A DNA stretch of 64,000 nt. Origin: Capsaspora owczarzaki ATCC 30864. Its lineage: Eukaryota > Opisthokonta > Filasterea. Positions 9,335 to 22,900 of this stretch are shown one piece after another. Within the stretch, counting starts at the first letter, position 1. Each line of letters starts with the position of its first letter. Under the pieces are notes generated by a model. It was not told where the DNA came from, made no database searches, and worked only from the letters and a program-made list of their open reading frames with translations. The translations under genes and the position numbers were made by a program. The stretch covers positions 693,115 to 757,114 of the forward strand of contig NW_011887294.1 of the NCBI RefSeq assembly GCF_000151315.2. The letters run 5' to 3'.

Positions 9335-12300
9335 GCGGCAGGTAACTTTTTTTTTTTCAACCGTTTGCTTTCTTTTTATTGTATTTTGTGGTCGTTTCCC
9401 TCCACCACTCCACCACTCCACCACTCCACCACGACTAATGCCAAAAAGCTTCATCCTCTGTCGTGTCGATCCAAATCGCTCGTGGCATCCATGCCCATCG
9501 TCAAAGTAACACAATCATAGAGACATGGCGGAAAACCAGAATTCTTTATTATTTTTTATTATTTTTACTATTATTATTATTATTATTATTTTTGAATTTA
9601 TGAATTCTCAATCGCCGAAGTTAGTGCTCGCTTCACCCACAGTGCCAATGATGCTCACTCTCCAATCCACACCTCTGTGTTTACTGCTCTCTTGCTTTGA
9701 ATTTTGCGCCCGCTTTTTGCTTGGGGGATTGTGAACACAAAAAACGAAACAAACACCATCAGTGCGCTGGGACGTAGCGGATCGGCGAATCAACCACCAG
9801 CGACGACCACCATGGCCAGCGCGTTTGCGAGCCAAGGCGACGAGCTCCAGTCCTTCCTGCTGTTTAGCACCGACGTAAGTGTCAATGGAACGCTTTCTTG
9901 GGCTGCGCTGCATTGCATCACGGACTAGAGACACAGCTCGAAACGTTCAATCTCACCAACCTCGAAATGCGCTCGTCCACCACACACCGACTGCATTTAT
10001 GGTTGACTCTGTTGGTAGGCGGATGACGACGAAGATGATGCAGACTTTGCGCTGTCCTATGCCCGGCTAAGTTCACTGGCTACAGAGCTCAACACCACCG
10101 TCAAGACATCGCTTCAAGGGAACACCTTGACCCTGTACGCTCTAGCCGTCCGATCCACCTACGAGACACTTCTTGCATCTCCATGGCGGTCTGCTGCAGC
10201 AGTCTCACCGGCAGCAACAGCAGCCGCAGCATCCAAACACTCTGCCCACACAGAGACCGATGTCTTGCGATACAGTGCGACCACGTTCGGCCCGCTGCTT
10301 TGGGATGCACTTACTAGTCGAGCACATCACGAGATTCATATCTCGTTTGACATGCGCGAACGAGTGCAGTTTCTGGTGGCATTGCGCAACGCCTTTGCTG
10401 CCGAAATCAGTGCCACCTTGCAGCTGTTGCAATCCGCTGTCGATTTGCACCAGCTCGCTGCACCTTCCTCGCAGGCGTCAAGCTCGCTGGCTTCCGCGCT
10501 TGATGGTAGCTTGAACAGCAACAATGCGAGCGTCCGACCACATGGCAGTGCATCAAAGAGCGGGTTGACATCAGCAGCAGCGACCAGCTCCTCCTCTTCT
10601 TCTTCTTCTTCTCAACCGGTGCCATCGGAGAACTTGGCTTCGGCCATTCACACACGGCGCGTTGATGTGCTGAGTCGCGAATCGCTCCTCGCATTTAACG
10701 CGGCGCTGTCGAAATGCAAACAGATTATTGACAAGATTTCGCAGCACTCCGAGCTCGCCTTGTGCCGCAGCAACACCTCATGTATTGTGATGCTTCGGCG
10801 GATTTTCAGAGCGCGACTAGTTCTGTCGTTGCGACAAAACCCGGCCAGCGTTCTTGTCCACGTGCACCGCTTTGAAGCCGTCTGCGAGGTCGTGCTGCAG
10901 CAGCATTACAAGTCCCTCCTCCACCCAACATGTAGCCCAGGTCCCGACAGCCTAACCACTCAAACGCCACCACTATTGTCGCATTCGACTTTAGAGCAGT
11001 CGCTCGCCTTTGGAATGCGTCGGCGGCGAGCCTTCTCACTTCCCTCCCGGTCCAGCTCTATCGCGCACGAGCTTTCCGCAGCACCCTTCACCACCGCAGA
11101 TGATGCTCGAGTTAACGGAAAACTTGTCGAGTCCCCTCTACCTTCAGCGGCCACCGCACTGCCAAATTTGCCACCTTCTTCGTCTTCTTCTTCTTCGTCC
11201 TTTTCTCCTTCTTCTACACCCCTGCACAGCGTCGTCGTCTTCTCCCGCGAGAGCCTGCTTCGGCGGCTCAACTACGCCTTCGACGCGGCCAAGGGCCAGC
11301 AGGACTTTGTTGCCCGCGTGGAGCAGACTGCATCTCTCGCCACGCATGCGGTGACTGCCGACGTGCGGCATCATTTGAGCTTGATTGTGCGCGACATGCA
11401 TCCAAACCATCTCCCGTCAATGTACGCCTCAAATGCTGCGTACAATGCGTGGAAGCGCCGCGAGTTGAAGCGAGCCACTTGCATCTTGCAGCAGATCGAC
11501 CACTTGCAGCGTCTGCGTCGGGGTCTTGGTGCGCAGCTCGTCTCGTCGTTGTGGTGCCCCGGCGCCCCCGACCACTCGTGGTTTACCGGTACCCTGACTG
11601 TGCATGTTCTCGATCTTGTTCGCGACCATGCGCAGGGCGAGGACAAGCTCAACCTCGCCCGCCGAAAAGTGCAGCGTCCTGCTCCCGACGCGGTGCTGCC
11701 GGCCATTGCTCGTGACGATGACAGCAACGCTCTCACCAGCGGCGGTATTGTCCCTCATTTCGCTGGCGGAGATTATGTGATTGACGCTCCGTTTCCCGTG
11801 CGAACGGTTGCCATCGATCTGTGGAACGACGATGTTTTGAGCGACTCGAGTCTCTTGACCCGCCCATTCGATCCATGGCATCGCCACGTTCTCGACAAGG
11901 ACGACATGCTGGGGCGTGTTTCGATCGACTTGACGCACCCGGTTTTCCAGCAGCCTCGCAGCCAGTCCGGTGTTGTCGTCGGCTGGTTTCGCATCGACGC
12001 AGCCGCATCTGCGAGCTCGGCTTTGCGCACGGCGACCTCGAGCAACCCTCTCACTGCTTCTTCAAGCTCCCAGTTCGCAGCCACGCGACCAGATCTGGGA
12101 GATTTGGAAGCAACCTCGACAGGGTTTGCGACTCAGGCGGTCGCCGGGCTCGCCCGCCTCAGCATCCGGTTTACGCGCGAGCCGCTGGTCACCCCGTCGG
12201 CCTGCGTTGTGGCCGCTCATGTGGCGAGTCCCATCCAGCCGACAACACCAGCCGCACCAACGGCTCCATCGGCTCCATCGGCTCGAGCTGAAACAGCCGG

Positions 12301-15300
12301 TCAGGCGGCAGCCACCGACGACGCATCCAAGGTCAACTGGATTACGGCGAGTGGCAGCTGGTACGATGCATCGCATCCGTTCGCCGCACAGACCATCACC
12401 CTGCCGCCTGTGGCGTCACCCGTGGCATCCATTCCGCTTCCGCCGTATGCATCCATGTTCCAGCAACTCGCGTCGCGCATGGTCGAGTCTGAGCTTGAAC
12501 AGCGAGTCCGAGAAGCAGAGCTTCATGACACTGCCGTGCTGAGTGTCGAGCAGGCCGAGTCGCTTGCGCTTTTGCGCCAGCAAGGCCGATCGTACTCGCA
12601 AGAGCTCTTGCCAGGACCGGCTTCAGCTCCCTTGAGCGGGCGTTCAACGCCACCACCGTCATCTCAACCACCCACTCTGGGCCATCAACGCCACGCGTCC
12701 TTTGGCATAATTGAAACGACACCAACTCTCTCAGATTCGAGCGGTTCCCTGTCCTTTGGCGGCGGCGGTGGCGGCGGCCCATCCACACCCGACATTTTCG
12801 GTGGCCCAACGCACAACCCTTTGACTTTGCCATTGAAAGCTCGCTCCAAGGCGGTCGAGCGCCAGCTGTCAGTGGAAGCGCCGGCGGGAAGCTCGTCGTC
12901 GCATCGGGCATCCTTGTCCACCGCTCCATCCGGCTCGACGGGCAGTCTCAAGCCGCCGACAAACCCCTCGGGTCGCCGAGCCAGCACGGTGGCTGCCCTG
13001 GAGCAGGCGACCACCCCAACGCTTCCCGACACTGACGATCTTGTGGCGTCTGTGGCCAACGTGCGCCAAATGTTTGGTCACTTCCCAGGTCCGTTTTCCA
13101 TCCACTCGCTCTGCCTCTTGGAGGAATTTGGTGCTCGATATGGAATTGGCATCACAGCGCGGCGATTGGCGCTCTTGGATGCCCTCCTTGGCGAGCACGA
13201 CCGTTGCGGATCCGTGGATACGATTGTGCTGCAGCGGATCGTGGAGGACATTTTGCGCGACGCCGGTTACGAGTGCGACCTTCCTGTGAAAGTCTCGCCA
13301 CTCACCCAGCCCAAGCTGGTTGCTCAGACCAACCCGACAAGGCTGACATTCCCGGAAGTTCGCAAGCAGTCCGCTGCCGTGAATCCGCTTACACCTGGCG
13401 AGCAAGAGCAGTTTTTGAATACGCTCGACCAGCTCGTGGAGCGCTTGGTTGACCAGATTACAAAGTACAAGTACATTTTCCCGACCGAAGAGATTGCCAC
13501 TTGCGCCTTCTCTCGAACCATCAACTGTCTGACCTTTGTGCTGTCTTCCTCATTCTACCGTCTTCGGCACGCCAATCCGTTTGAGCATCACCTCAACCTC
13601 ATGAAACAGCAAAATATTGCCCAGGAGCAGTCCTTCCGCATGTTCAACGCGGGCGCGACCGAAGTGGCAGGCGGATTGTCTTACTCTCCCTACTTTTCAC
13701 GCGTCAAGTCACCCTCTTCAAGCACATCCAAGAAGCAGCAAGCCGCTGGCAGCCCGTTGGCTCGATCTGGCAGCTCTGGCAATGCACCGCCACTCGACGA
13801 TGCTGCATCGCAGTCGCCTGCCCCGTCTCCTTCTCCTCTGGGAATGCGCCCAATGCCACAGCACCTCATGACGCAGCAGCGCTTGTTTGGCACCACCGAG
13901 TCATCGGCGGACCTGCTGAGCTTGCTCACAACGTGCATTGAACGTGGTGCTGCGGACAACTATGTTGTCATGTCTGCGATGGCCGCGCCGAATGACTCTC
14001 TGTCCAGCACTGTCAAAAAGACTGCGCATGTGCTTGTTGTCAAGCTCGTTGCACTGTGCGAGCGGATTGTCGAGGCGGTGCGCCGCGACCTTGCCTTTGT
14101 GCCGGAAATCTATGGGATTGATGTGGCGGCAATTGCCGCACATCTCTACCTGATCCGGTTCACCGCGGAATTGGATGTGTTCTTCATGTCGATGCCAGTC
14201 GAGTCTTCCTCCGGCATGTTTGATCTGTACTTTGCCCTGCGCGACATGCGACGACAAATGACTGCCATGCTCCGAAACTCGACCATTGAGACGCTGCTGG
14301 ATGAGCGCATGCTGCTTTCAGAGTGGTTTATTCCCTTCGTGTTCCGATGGATTGAGCAGAAGGGCGACAAGATGCTGTCGTGGGCTGATTCCGTGCTCGA
14401 GTCGGATCAGGTAATTTTTGAAAGTGTTGGTGCCTGATGGATGACATTCGCTCGTTTTGTTTGGCCGTTTACTCACATCCCCGCGCGCGTCTTGCATGTC
14501 GTGCTTTGATCTTGGTACTTGTTCTTCTTGCGACCAGCTGTTGCATCGTTCTCGTACCGAGCTGCAGTCCACGTCCGTCAGCGACATTTTTGACAACATT
14601 CAGCAGAACGCTGGGTTTCTCGTTCGTCTGGATTGGGTCGATCATCACATGTTTGTGATCTTTGTCGCCCGATTTGCAGTGGTGAGGAGCAGCGACGATC
14701 GAGAGTTTTCCTCTCTCTCTCTCTCTCTTTTTTGTTTTTTTTTAAGGGGGTGGGGTTTTGCCGAGGTTTGTCGAGTCGTCGTCATCCTGTTCACATTTTT
14801 CACTTGATCATTTGTCTGGCATGGTTTATGTTGTCTATAGTGCATTTGTCGTGTCCTCGACTTGTACAGTGCAGCCCTTCGCCGCACTGTCGCAAAACGA
14901 CTGGCACGCAAGCCAGACCACATTCTCGACATCAATGTCATGCTTGGCCAGTGGATTCAAGGCCACCATCACAAGCAGAGCAAGCCAGATGCCGCGAAGC
15001 GGTTCCAAACACAGCGCGAGGTAATACGTTGTTGTTGGAGCGCTTTGTTGTTTTTTGTCGCAACGAGTGTGTTTTTTTGCGTGCCTGACTTTTTTTGATT
15101 GCTGCTTCTAGGTTTGCGTTTGCCTGGACAACATTGAGGCATCTCGTTCGCACCTCCAGCGCTTTGTCTCATCCATCCTCCCGACTCCCAGCGCACCCAT
15201 GGTCGCGCTTGGGATTCACAGCGCCATCGTCGACGAGCTTCCCGTTCATGAGATGTTCAAGGAGGGTGTCACTGCGTTGGATCGCAACATGCAAGCAATG

Positions 15301-16523
15301 GTTGAGATGGTAGCTGGCGAGGTGAGCCTTGTTGCATGGCGAAAACCAAACGTTGAAGCCGGGGGGTTTATATTTCAATGTTGCTCACTCTCAAATCCTT
15401 CTTCCACCGGGGTCCGATGCGGATTGCTCGTGCTCTCCAGATTCACGATTCTATCTGGCTGATGCTGACAGTTGCAACTAGCACCATCCCAGAGCGCCAA
15501 GCGATTCGGGAGAGTCTCGTTGCGACATCGACTCTGGTTGCTCCTCCGCCTCCCTTGTCCGCTTCATCCGCGACGCCGGCACCTCCGGCTCCTGTGTCAG
15601 CCACAAATGCATCAAGCCACTCGAGCCTTCCCAGCGTTCTGACGCACGTTCCGACCAAAGCCGCTGCCATCGTCGTTGCCGCCGTCTCAAAGTCGGGCGG
15701 CACTGCCACCTCGATGCTCTCCAAGTTTGCGAAAAAGCTTGTTGGTGGCAAGGAAAAGGACCGTGACTACTTTAGCATTGGCATCATGGAACCCGGGGAG
15801 GAGGTGGACGAGTCAGAGTTCCATGCCATTCTCAGCCCCGTTGCCGACTATCTGCGCACGAGTCTCGCACAGCACCACGAGCACCTCTTCCACAAAGTCT
15901 TTATCGAGGTTCTCGAGCGGCTTTGGAGCCGCTTTGTCACGACCTGCCTCGCCGTTCTGGGCGTGGCACCCTCCGGCAACCTGTCCAATCAACAGCTTCC
16001 CCTCGTCCAAGTGATGCTTTTGAGATCACTGGTTGCAGTAAGTCGAGCAGAGCGTGAAGCGAATTGTTTGGGGGGGGGTGAAGGGTTTGCTGCTGGCACG
16101 TTTGCTGACTTTTTCTTGTTTTCTCTCTCTCCCTCTCTCCCCCCCTCTATCTCTCTGCTGCAGATTGTGAAACCAGTGTTTGCATCTGAAGACAACCAAC
16201 GCCTTACTTTGGCTCAGCTGGAGACACCCGCGTTCGTGACGCTGACTCAAGCGTTGGATCTTGCTCGCAAACCGTCCATCGCTGTCATGCAGGTGTACCA
16301 GCAAGCACCGCGCACCGATCCCATTTGCCGCATGTGCCTGCTTGTGCTCAAACTTCGAGCGGGCAGCGATTCTGCTGTTGCCGACTTTCTCAAGCACAAC
16401 GACTCGGCCTCCCCGACAACGCAAGCGCCCTCCTTCTGGGAAACCGGGCTGGGTGCTCAGATTGGCGCTCACATTAGTGGCTCGCACAGCAACCGGTCGT
16501 CGGACGGTCGACACAAGCCCTGA
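9085..16523 (+). CDS. Large Munc13/BAIAP3-like protein with C2 and MUN-type regions
   Basis: Eight exons (9085-9341, 9763-9874, 10019-14410, 14538-14681, 14841-15020, 15112-15321, 15441-16037, 16164-16523) close in phase to 2083 residues. MUN-domain proteins tether and prime vesicles through SNAREs. A C2-like segment spans about 640-760: WFTGTLTVHVLDLV, then a strand with FPVRTVAIDLWNDD and DMLGRVSIDL. The C-terminal half is helical, with a CxxLDNIEASRSHLQRFV element like MHD1 and YLRTSLAQHHEHLFHKVFIEVLERLW like MHD2. Ser/Ala/Gln/Pro-rich linkers fill much of the middle. The first exon and 421-bp intron are inferred from phase and from the protein-like stretch RPHHRRNQSSISTT; otherwise translation could start at ATG 9812 (context ACCACCATGG). 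Confidence in the MUN family is good, in the exact subfamily low. Confidence 0.75.
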
Positions 16524-16745
16524 AAACAGGCGACCGCCTGTGTGTGTGTTTGCGTGATTTCACAATGGGCCTTTCCCCCTCCTCCCACGCCACCCCACCC
16601 ATCCATCTTTTTTCAGTACCATGTTTATTTATTACACGCTTTCTTGTTCCAATCTATGCGCCCCTTTCCCTCCAATTCCCAATTCCAAAATCAGTTTGGC
16701 AGGGCAGTTCACATTCAATTCTGAGCACTTTCTTTGTGGCGGGAA
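16524..16745. other. Short tandem intergenic region upstream of RAD18
   Basis: These 222 bp hold the 3' flank of the Munc13-like gene and the promoter of RAD18. A C/T-rich stretch (16570-16615) is the only notable feature. Confidence 0.4.
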
Positions 16746-19047
16746 ATGGAGTTTGGTCGCTCGCCGTTCTCCCACGCCGCCTCCGGTGCTGCCGACGGAC
16801 CTCCACCACCACTGTCGCTGTCTGGATTTGTAGCAGCTGCCAGTAGCGGCAATGGCCCGGACGATGCGACAGACTGGACAATGACAGAGCTGCGCAATCT
16901 CGACGCGCTGATGCGATGCGCGGTCTGTCTCGAGTTTTTCAACACGGCCATGATGGTGACGCACTGTTCCCATACATGTCAGTCGACACACGACGGTTGG
17001 GTGATTTTAAATCCGAGGAGAGATGGGGGGGGGGTAGAGATGAGGCAAAAGTGTGTGTTTTTTTGTTTAAATCGACTTCTGGCTACTGTTCTGCTTACTG
17101 ACCCGACTTGCATTTTGCTATTTCGTGTTCGATACTGTTTCATTCATTCCTTTCTTTTTCTCGGCTGTTTTCCCCCAGTCTGCTCGTTGTGTGTCCGTCG
17201 GCACGTTGAGGCTGACGGTCGCTGTCCTTCTTGTCTCAAGGTACGCGCTTTCTTCCATCCCATCCCATCTTGGCCTCTCAATCATCCTCAATCTCAATGC
17301 AGCTGCAGCAAACCTTTTCCCGCCATTTCATGCAATCCCGCGCGTTTCCCCCCCCCCCGGGCTTTCAGTCCAGCGACGTCGTTCTGACGATTTACATCGT
17401 GTTACTTGTTCCAATTCGATCACCACGAAATGAAAGCCGGTGGAAGAAAAGAGAAAGGCCGACACACATCTCAATCATCCCCTTTTGCTTTGAACAGGCG
17501 ACATCCTCGCTCGACCTCAAGAACAATCGATTGTTAGACGACCTCGTAGCTGCATTCGTACATGCTAGGTATGGAAAAAAGTACTGCGTGGGAGCTTCAG
17601 CATTCTCGAACATTCAACCCCTTTTTGTTTAATTTTTTTTTTGGCTTTGTTTGGCAGACCTCGGTTGCTTGAGCTGCAACGATCATCCAATACGACGATG
17701 GCGATGACGACAGGCGCACAAGCTATACCAAGTAGTGGAAGCCCCGGAGTAGCACCTCCGATCGTCACAGGATCGGCAGACCATCATCGCCGACCATCTC
17801 AAACTGTTAACACTCAACCCGCTTCTTCGTTCGTCCTTCGGTCCACCGCTCACGGTACAGCAGCAGCAGCGTCGTCAGCGAATGCGGCGTCTCTTGGAAG
17901 TATTGCTGCTTCTGCTGCTGCCACGGGTACATTTGCTCCCAGCACCGGAGCGTCGCGAAGCCCTCCGTCAGATTTCGACGACGCAGACTACATGCCTTCT
18001 CGGTCTGCAGCCCAGAGGACTATCACAACCACAACACCAACAACAACAACAACGTCGACATACTTTCAAGCTCGCAACCAAAACGCTGCACCGACGGTTC
18101 CGGCCAAAGATGCAGTTGCGTGCCCTGTTTGTTCGCAACTCGTGGCTGGTGCGACCATCAACGTACATCTTGATGCTTGTCTCAATGGTTTGGAGGCGTC
18201 AAATCCACGCAGGTATGGTATCGTCGAGGGTGTGGAGGCATTGGTGGTTTTGATTCTTGTCCCTCCCATTGATTTTCGCCCCCTATTTTCCGTTGTTCTG
18301 TGTTGTTCTTGGCAGAGTTTTCGGCAGCAACAACGCCGGGACTCCTTCGCCACCCGAAGTACAGCCACCCACCACTCGCGCATCCTCCGTTTCACCCTCT
18401 TCTGAGCGCCGTCAACCGCTCGCAAAGCCTGTTTATAATGTGATGACTGAGAAAAATCTCCGGAAAGCTCTGAAGGATCACGGTCTTTCTTCGACTGGCG
18501 ATCGTTCGGTAAGAAGATCCTGCCTGTCTTGGCTGTTTGTCGCATCGTCCGGCGGCTGCTTTGCTTGCGCTTTTGGCCACTCATTCCTGGCCTTGGTTTG
18601 GTTGCAGCTGTTGATTTGGCGACACAAGGAATTCGTGCTGCAGTACAATGCTCAGTGCGACGCATTGCATCCCAAGCCCATGTCTTGGATTCTGCAGCAG
18701 GTGGAAAAAGAGGAAAAGCACGCTGGCAAGGAGCGAGAGCGTGATCGAGCGCAATTACTAGAGCGCGACAAGGAGAAGGAAAAACTTGAGACGCTTAGTC
18801 GACTCCATCAGCAGCGCAAGCTGCTCGCTCCTCTGAGCGATCTTTCGCGCTCGTCCACTCCTACTACTGATGCAAGTACCACTCCAACCACGCCCGGCGC
18901 AATATTTTTGGATGCTACGCAAGCTGCTGAACAAGCCGCCGCCGCAGCTGCTGCCTCTGCCGCGAACAATAGCACTCCAGTCGTGGAGCAAAATCGTGGA
19001 TACGGTATAGACACACTACTCATCTTTGTTTCGTCGTGCGTGCGTCG

Positions 19048-19078
<31 letters not shown>

Positions 19079-19789
19079 TGATATCACGCTCACTTCGCAA
19101 GCCGATTTTGCTTTGTGAAAAAACAAACACAAAAAACCAATTGCAGTTCAGCAACACGCTTCTCAATTTGCGGCACTTATTCAGCAAGTTCGACAGCAGA
19201 AGCGGAAGCTTCAGGCAACATCAACGGCCGATTCGGAGGAAAATCCCGCTCCCGAGATTGACGACGACGACGACTCGACAGGGATGCGAAAGCGATTTCA
19301 CTCGTCGACCGAGTCGACCAGCTCCACTGCACCAGTCATGCACAGTACCAACGCAGCGGACGAGGCCGTGTACGCCGCTGAAAGTCCAGAGGCGGCCCCA
19401 GCGCCGGCAATGGTCGTGGATGATCAAGACGAGTTCCAGTTTTTGGACGATGACGACGTTATTTTAACTCAGGCCGCAAGTGTGGCAGAAGCAACTGCTG
19501 CTGTCGCGACGACTGCTCTAGCTGCTGCGGCATCTCCCTCCGAGCGCTCCTCACCCGCTTTTAGTGACAGGTAGATTCCTTCTCTCCTCGACAAACGGAC
19601 CGCAATCCGCTGCTTTTCGTGCTGACTTTTTTTGTGCATTGCTTCTTCAATAGTAGCAATCATTCCCCTCGCCGCCGAACACGCCGAGCAACATCCAGTG
19701 ATAGGGCGTTGGATCCTCCAATTCCGACAACGACTCGACCAAAGCGGACATTATCACGGTTGCGGGCTTCCCAAGAGATGACTCCATGA
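16746..19789 (+). CDS. RAD18: RAD18-type E3 ubiquitin ligase (RING, UBZ4, SAP)
   Basis: Eight exons (16746-16977, 17179-17240, 17498-17568, 17658-18212, 18316-18508, 18608-19004, 19147-19570, 19654-19789) give 689 residues. RAD18 with RAD6 monoubiquitinates PCNA at stalled forks and starts translesion synthesis. Order seen: a C3HC4 RING (MRCAVCLEFFNTAMMVTHCSHTFCSLC...CPSCL, about 55-100), the RAD18 continuation SLDLKNNRLLDDLVAAF, a UBZ4 zinc finger (CPVCSQLVAGATINVHLDAC, about 277-297) and a SAP motif (YNVMTEKNLRKALKDHGL, about 345-365) with the conserved RHKEFVLQYNAQCD following. All RING and UBZ ligands are present. The C-terminal third is low-complexity Ala/Asp/Ser. The gene ends 205 bp from the convergent remodeller gene. 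Confidence 0.95.
19051..19079. repeat. Poly-T tract in RAD18 intron 6
   Basis: An uninterrupted run of 29 T lies between the donor at 19005 and the acceptor at 19146. It lies well upstream of the AG, so it is not a classical polypyrimidine tract. Confidence 0.95.
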
Positions 19790-19994
19790 ACACTACAACA
19801 GCAGGCTTTTGGCAGTTTGATGTAGAAGGTGTCAAGTCGAATTATTATTGCGTTAACGTAACGATACAGCTAGCTCCAAGATCAATCAAAGAGCAAAAGC
19901 GTTCATAAAACTACAAAGGAGAAAAGATTTTGAAAAGCAAAAGTCAAAGCGACCAAGCGGAAAAAAAAAAGAAAAAAAAAAACGGCGCACGGTG
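19790..19994. other. Convergent 3' region, RAD18 / remodeller
   Basis: These 205 bp between two stop codons must contain both 3' ends. A-rich tracts are present near 19960-19981. Confidence 0.5.
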
Positions 19995-22900
19995 TTAGAT
20001 CAACTCCAACGGCAGCTCGTGGGCTTCGGGCTTTTCGTTGAGCGCACGCAGCACCGCTGCTGGGTCGGGGGCTGACCAAGTGGGGACAAGCGAGACCACG
20101 AGAGCAGGCTCGGACGAATCGAGTTGAGGCGGTGGTGCTGACGACGAGTGTAGCCCATGGAGGACATCCCTCGGCGGTGCTGCGACTGGCTGAGGTTGCG
20201 GTGATGGTGCGAGCAGCGGTGCGGATGCAGGTCGCGACACGCTCGCCATCGAGCCATCCTGCGGCCTTGCGGGACCGGTCGGATTCTGCCCAAACAATGT
20301 GACTGCAACGCGGGCGAACAACCGCTTTTGCAACTCAATGTAGTAGGGCAAGGGCATGCCCAGCATTGACAGATTGTTCTCGCTCCACTCTCGGACAACT
20401 CGAGCAAACTGCGCGCCGACAGACGTCAATAGCGCAGTGCCATTTGAGGGATCTTGCGCCACGAGCGAACGACAGTTGTAAAGCAGCTGATGTCCGACGG
20501 GGTGAAGGTATGCTGATGGGTTCAACGTACTTGCAAGACGAAGTACTTGCTGATGCTCCATCGGCAGTTGCTGCTGCTGCTGCTTTTGGGTTGGGGCGCG
20601 TGCACGGGAGCCGATTTGAGAGGCTGGTGATGCGTTTTGAAAGGCTGGTGATGCGTTGGCATTGGGAGCAGCCGCGATGTGTGGAAGGGGAGTTGCGGCT
20701 GGTTGGACTGCAGCCGCGCTGAGTTTGGGATTGGCAGGTGCGGCGATCGCAGCGACATTCTGCTTGGCTCGCGACTTGCGCTTCTTCACCAACGGAGGTG
20801 CAGCAGCAGCAGCAGGTGCAAATGACGACCAGCCCGCGGGGTTACTATGCACCACTGGGTCGACTTGGCGTTTCTTCACCAACGGAGGTGCAGCAGCAGC
20901 AGCAGGTGCATATGACGACCAGCCCGCGGCGTCACTACTCACCACGAGGTTGACTTGGGCGACTTCTTGCTCAGAGTCAAGCTCATCGGCATCGGCGACC
21001 TCAAGCGTCATTGGGTCGGCTTGTTGGGCAACTGCTTCTTGCGCAGGGTCAAAGTCATCGTCATCAGAGTCTCCCTCGGGACTAGTGTCGCCACCATCTT
21101 CACAAATAAACTCGAGAATGTCTGGCCGTAGCTTCTTGCCGACAGGAGAAACAACACTCTCCGACGCGTCAGGTCCATCAGCACCCATCGGTCGTTTGGC
21201 GGAAATTCGAGCACTACCGGGGTCCTCGCTGGTTGAGGCCGAAGTGCCGGCACCAGATGTCGCAACGCCATAGTAACCGACATTCTTCCTCCGGCGCTTT
21301 CCTTTGCCATACTCTTCGAGCTGTTCCAAGGTCAGATCTGACGAAAACATGTCGAGAGTACCTTTGGATGTGTCCTCTTCACGCTGTCGGTTTTGAATAA
21401 GACGGTCCCAGAACTCGGAGGCTTGGCCGGAAGTTGCTGTTGTTGTTGTTGTTGTTGTTGTTGTTGCTGCTTTGCCTTCGTCACTGCTGGCGCCTGCCGC
21501 GACGGTGGCGGGGGTAGGCGACGGGTTGACTGACATTTCAGCGCTCACGGGACCGGTAGAAGACGCGCCGTCCATGGGCTTGATGTTGGCATCAGCCGCA
21601 TCTTCATCCGTCCAAACTTTCGCCGTCTTGAAGACAAGACCAAGGCTCAGCTGGGAAGGATTGTCGCCACTGGCAGCCTGATCAGCGTTGCCCTCGTTGG
21701 TGTCATTATTTTCCTTGGCGTGGTCGGCAACAATCTTTTCACGATCGAGCAGGTTGTTCAGCAGCTGTGGATCGTACTTGGCAGCAACAAGCTTCTTGCT
21801 GGATGGCTTGCGGTTGTTGTTATCGCCGGGCTCGGCGAACAGCTCTTCGGCGCCGAAACGCAAGAGCCGATCGAGGTCGTTCGAGTTGATGGACTTGCTC
21901 ATCGAGTCAACGACAACGTGCTCCAAGAAAAGTTTCGACTGCGAGCGGGTCCAAATGGCCTCCTCAACCGTTCCGACAGTCACAAAGCGGTAGGCCACGA
22001 CAGGGTGGGTTTGGCCATGACGATGTGCACGCGCAATCGCCTGTTGATCGGCTTGCGGGTTGAAGTCAGAGTCAAACAAAATGACAGTGTCAGCAGTGTA
22101 CAGATTGATACCCAGGCCACCGGCACGCGTGGAGAGCATGAAAATGTTGAGTCCTTCTTCGCGTCGATTGAAGCGGTCAATGAGGTGCTGACGCGTGTCG
22201 GACGGCGAGTCACCGTCCAAACGGCAAAAGTCGGGGTAGCCGTTGGCAATGAGATAGTCGTGCAGCACGTCCAGCACAATCTTGAAGGTGGAAAATATCA
22301 AGACACGATGACCAGCCGCGAGCAAACGAGGAAGCATGATGTGCAAAAGCAGCAGCTTGCCAGACGCCTCAATGAGCGCAGTGTTCATCTCCTCTTCGGT
22401 GGCAAACTCGGGTTCAATCCCGTCGCGACAGAAAGGATGATTGAGAATCTTGCGGAGCTCCATCAGCACGTTGTTCAAGGCAGACTTGTGGCCGGGTTTA
22501 TTGCCTGTGCTTGAGAGTGTGGCGAGGTAGGTGACGTTCTCAAACAGGAGGGCCTTGTACAATTCGCGCTGCAAGGAGGACATGCGACAGGGCACAACGA
22601 CCTCCACACATGGCGGAATTTTCAGCACATCCTTCTTTAAGCGTCGCAAAATGTGCGGGCGAATGAGCTCGTGCAGCTGCATCACTTTGTCTGCCTGCGT
22701 CGGGTTTTCGCCGGCCGCTTCTTGCGTCGGAGACGACAACATGCCAGTGTCTGTGGAGGTGAGCTCTGCGACAGCAGGAGCGGGTGCATCCTGCACGGCC
22801 GCTTCACCAGCCATAGTAGTGACAGACGTGGGCGCGTCCTGCTCGAGCACCATTGCCTCCACGGGACTTTCCGCGCCTTCTTCACTGGTGACAGCCGAAA

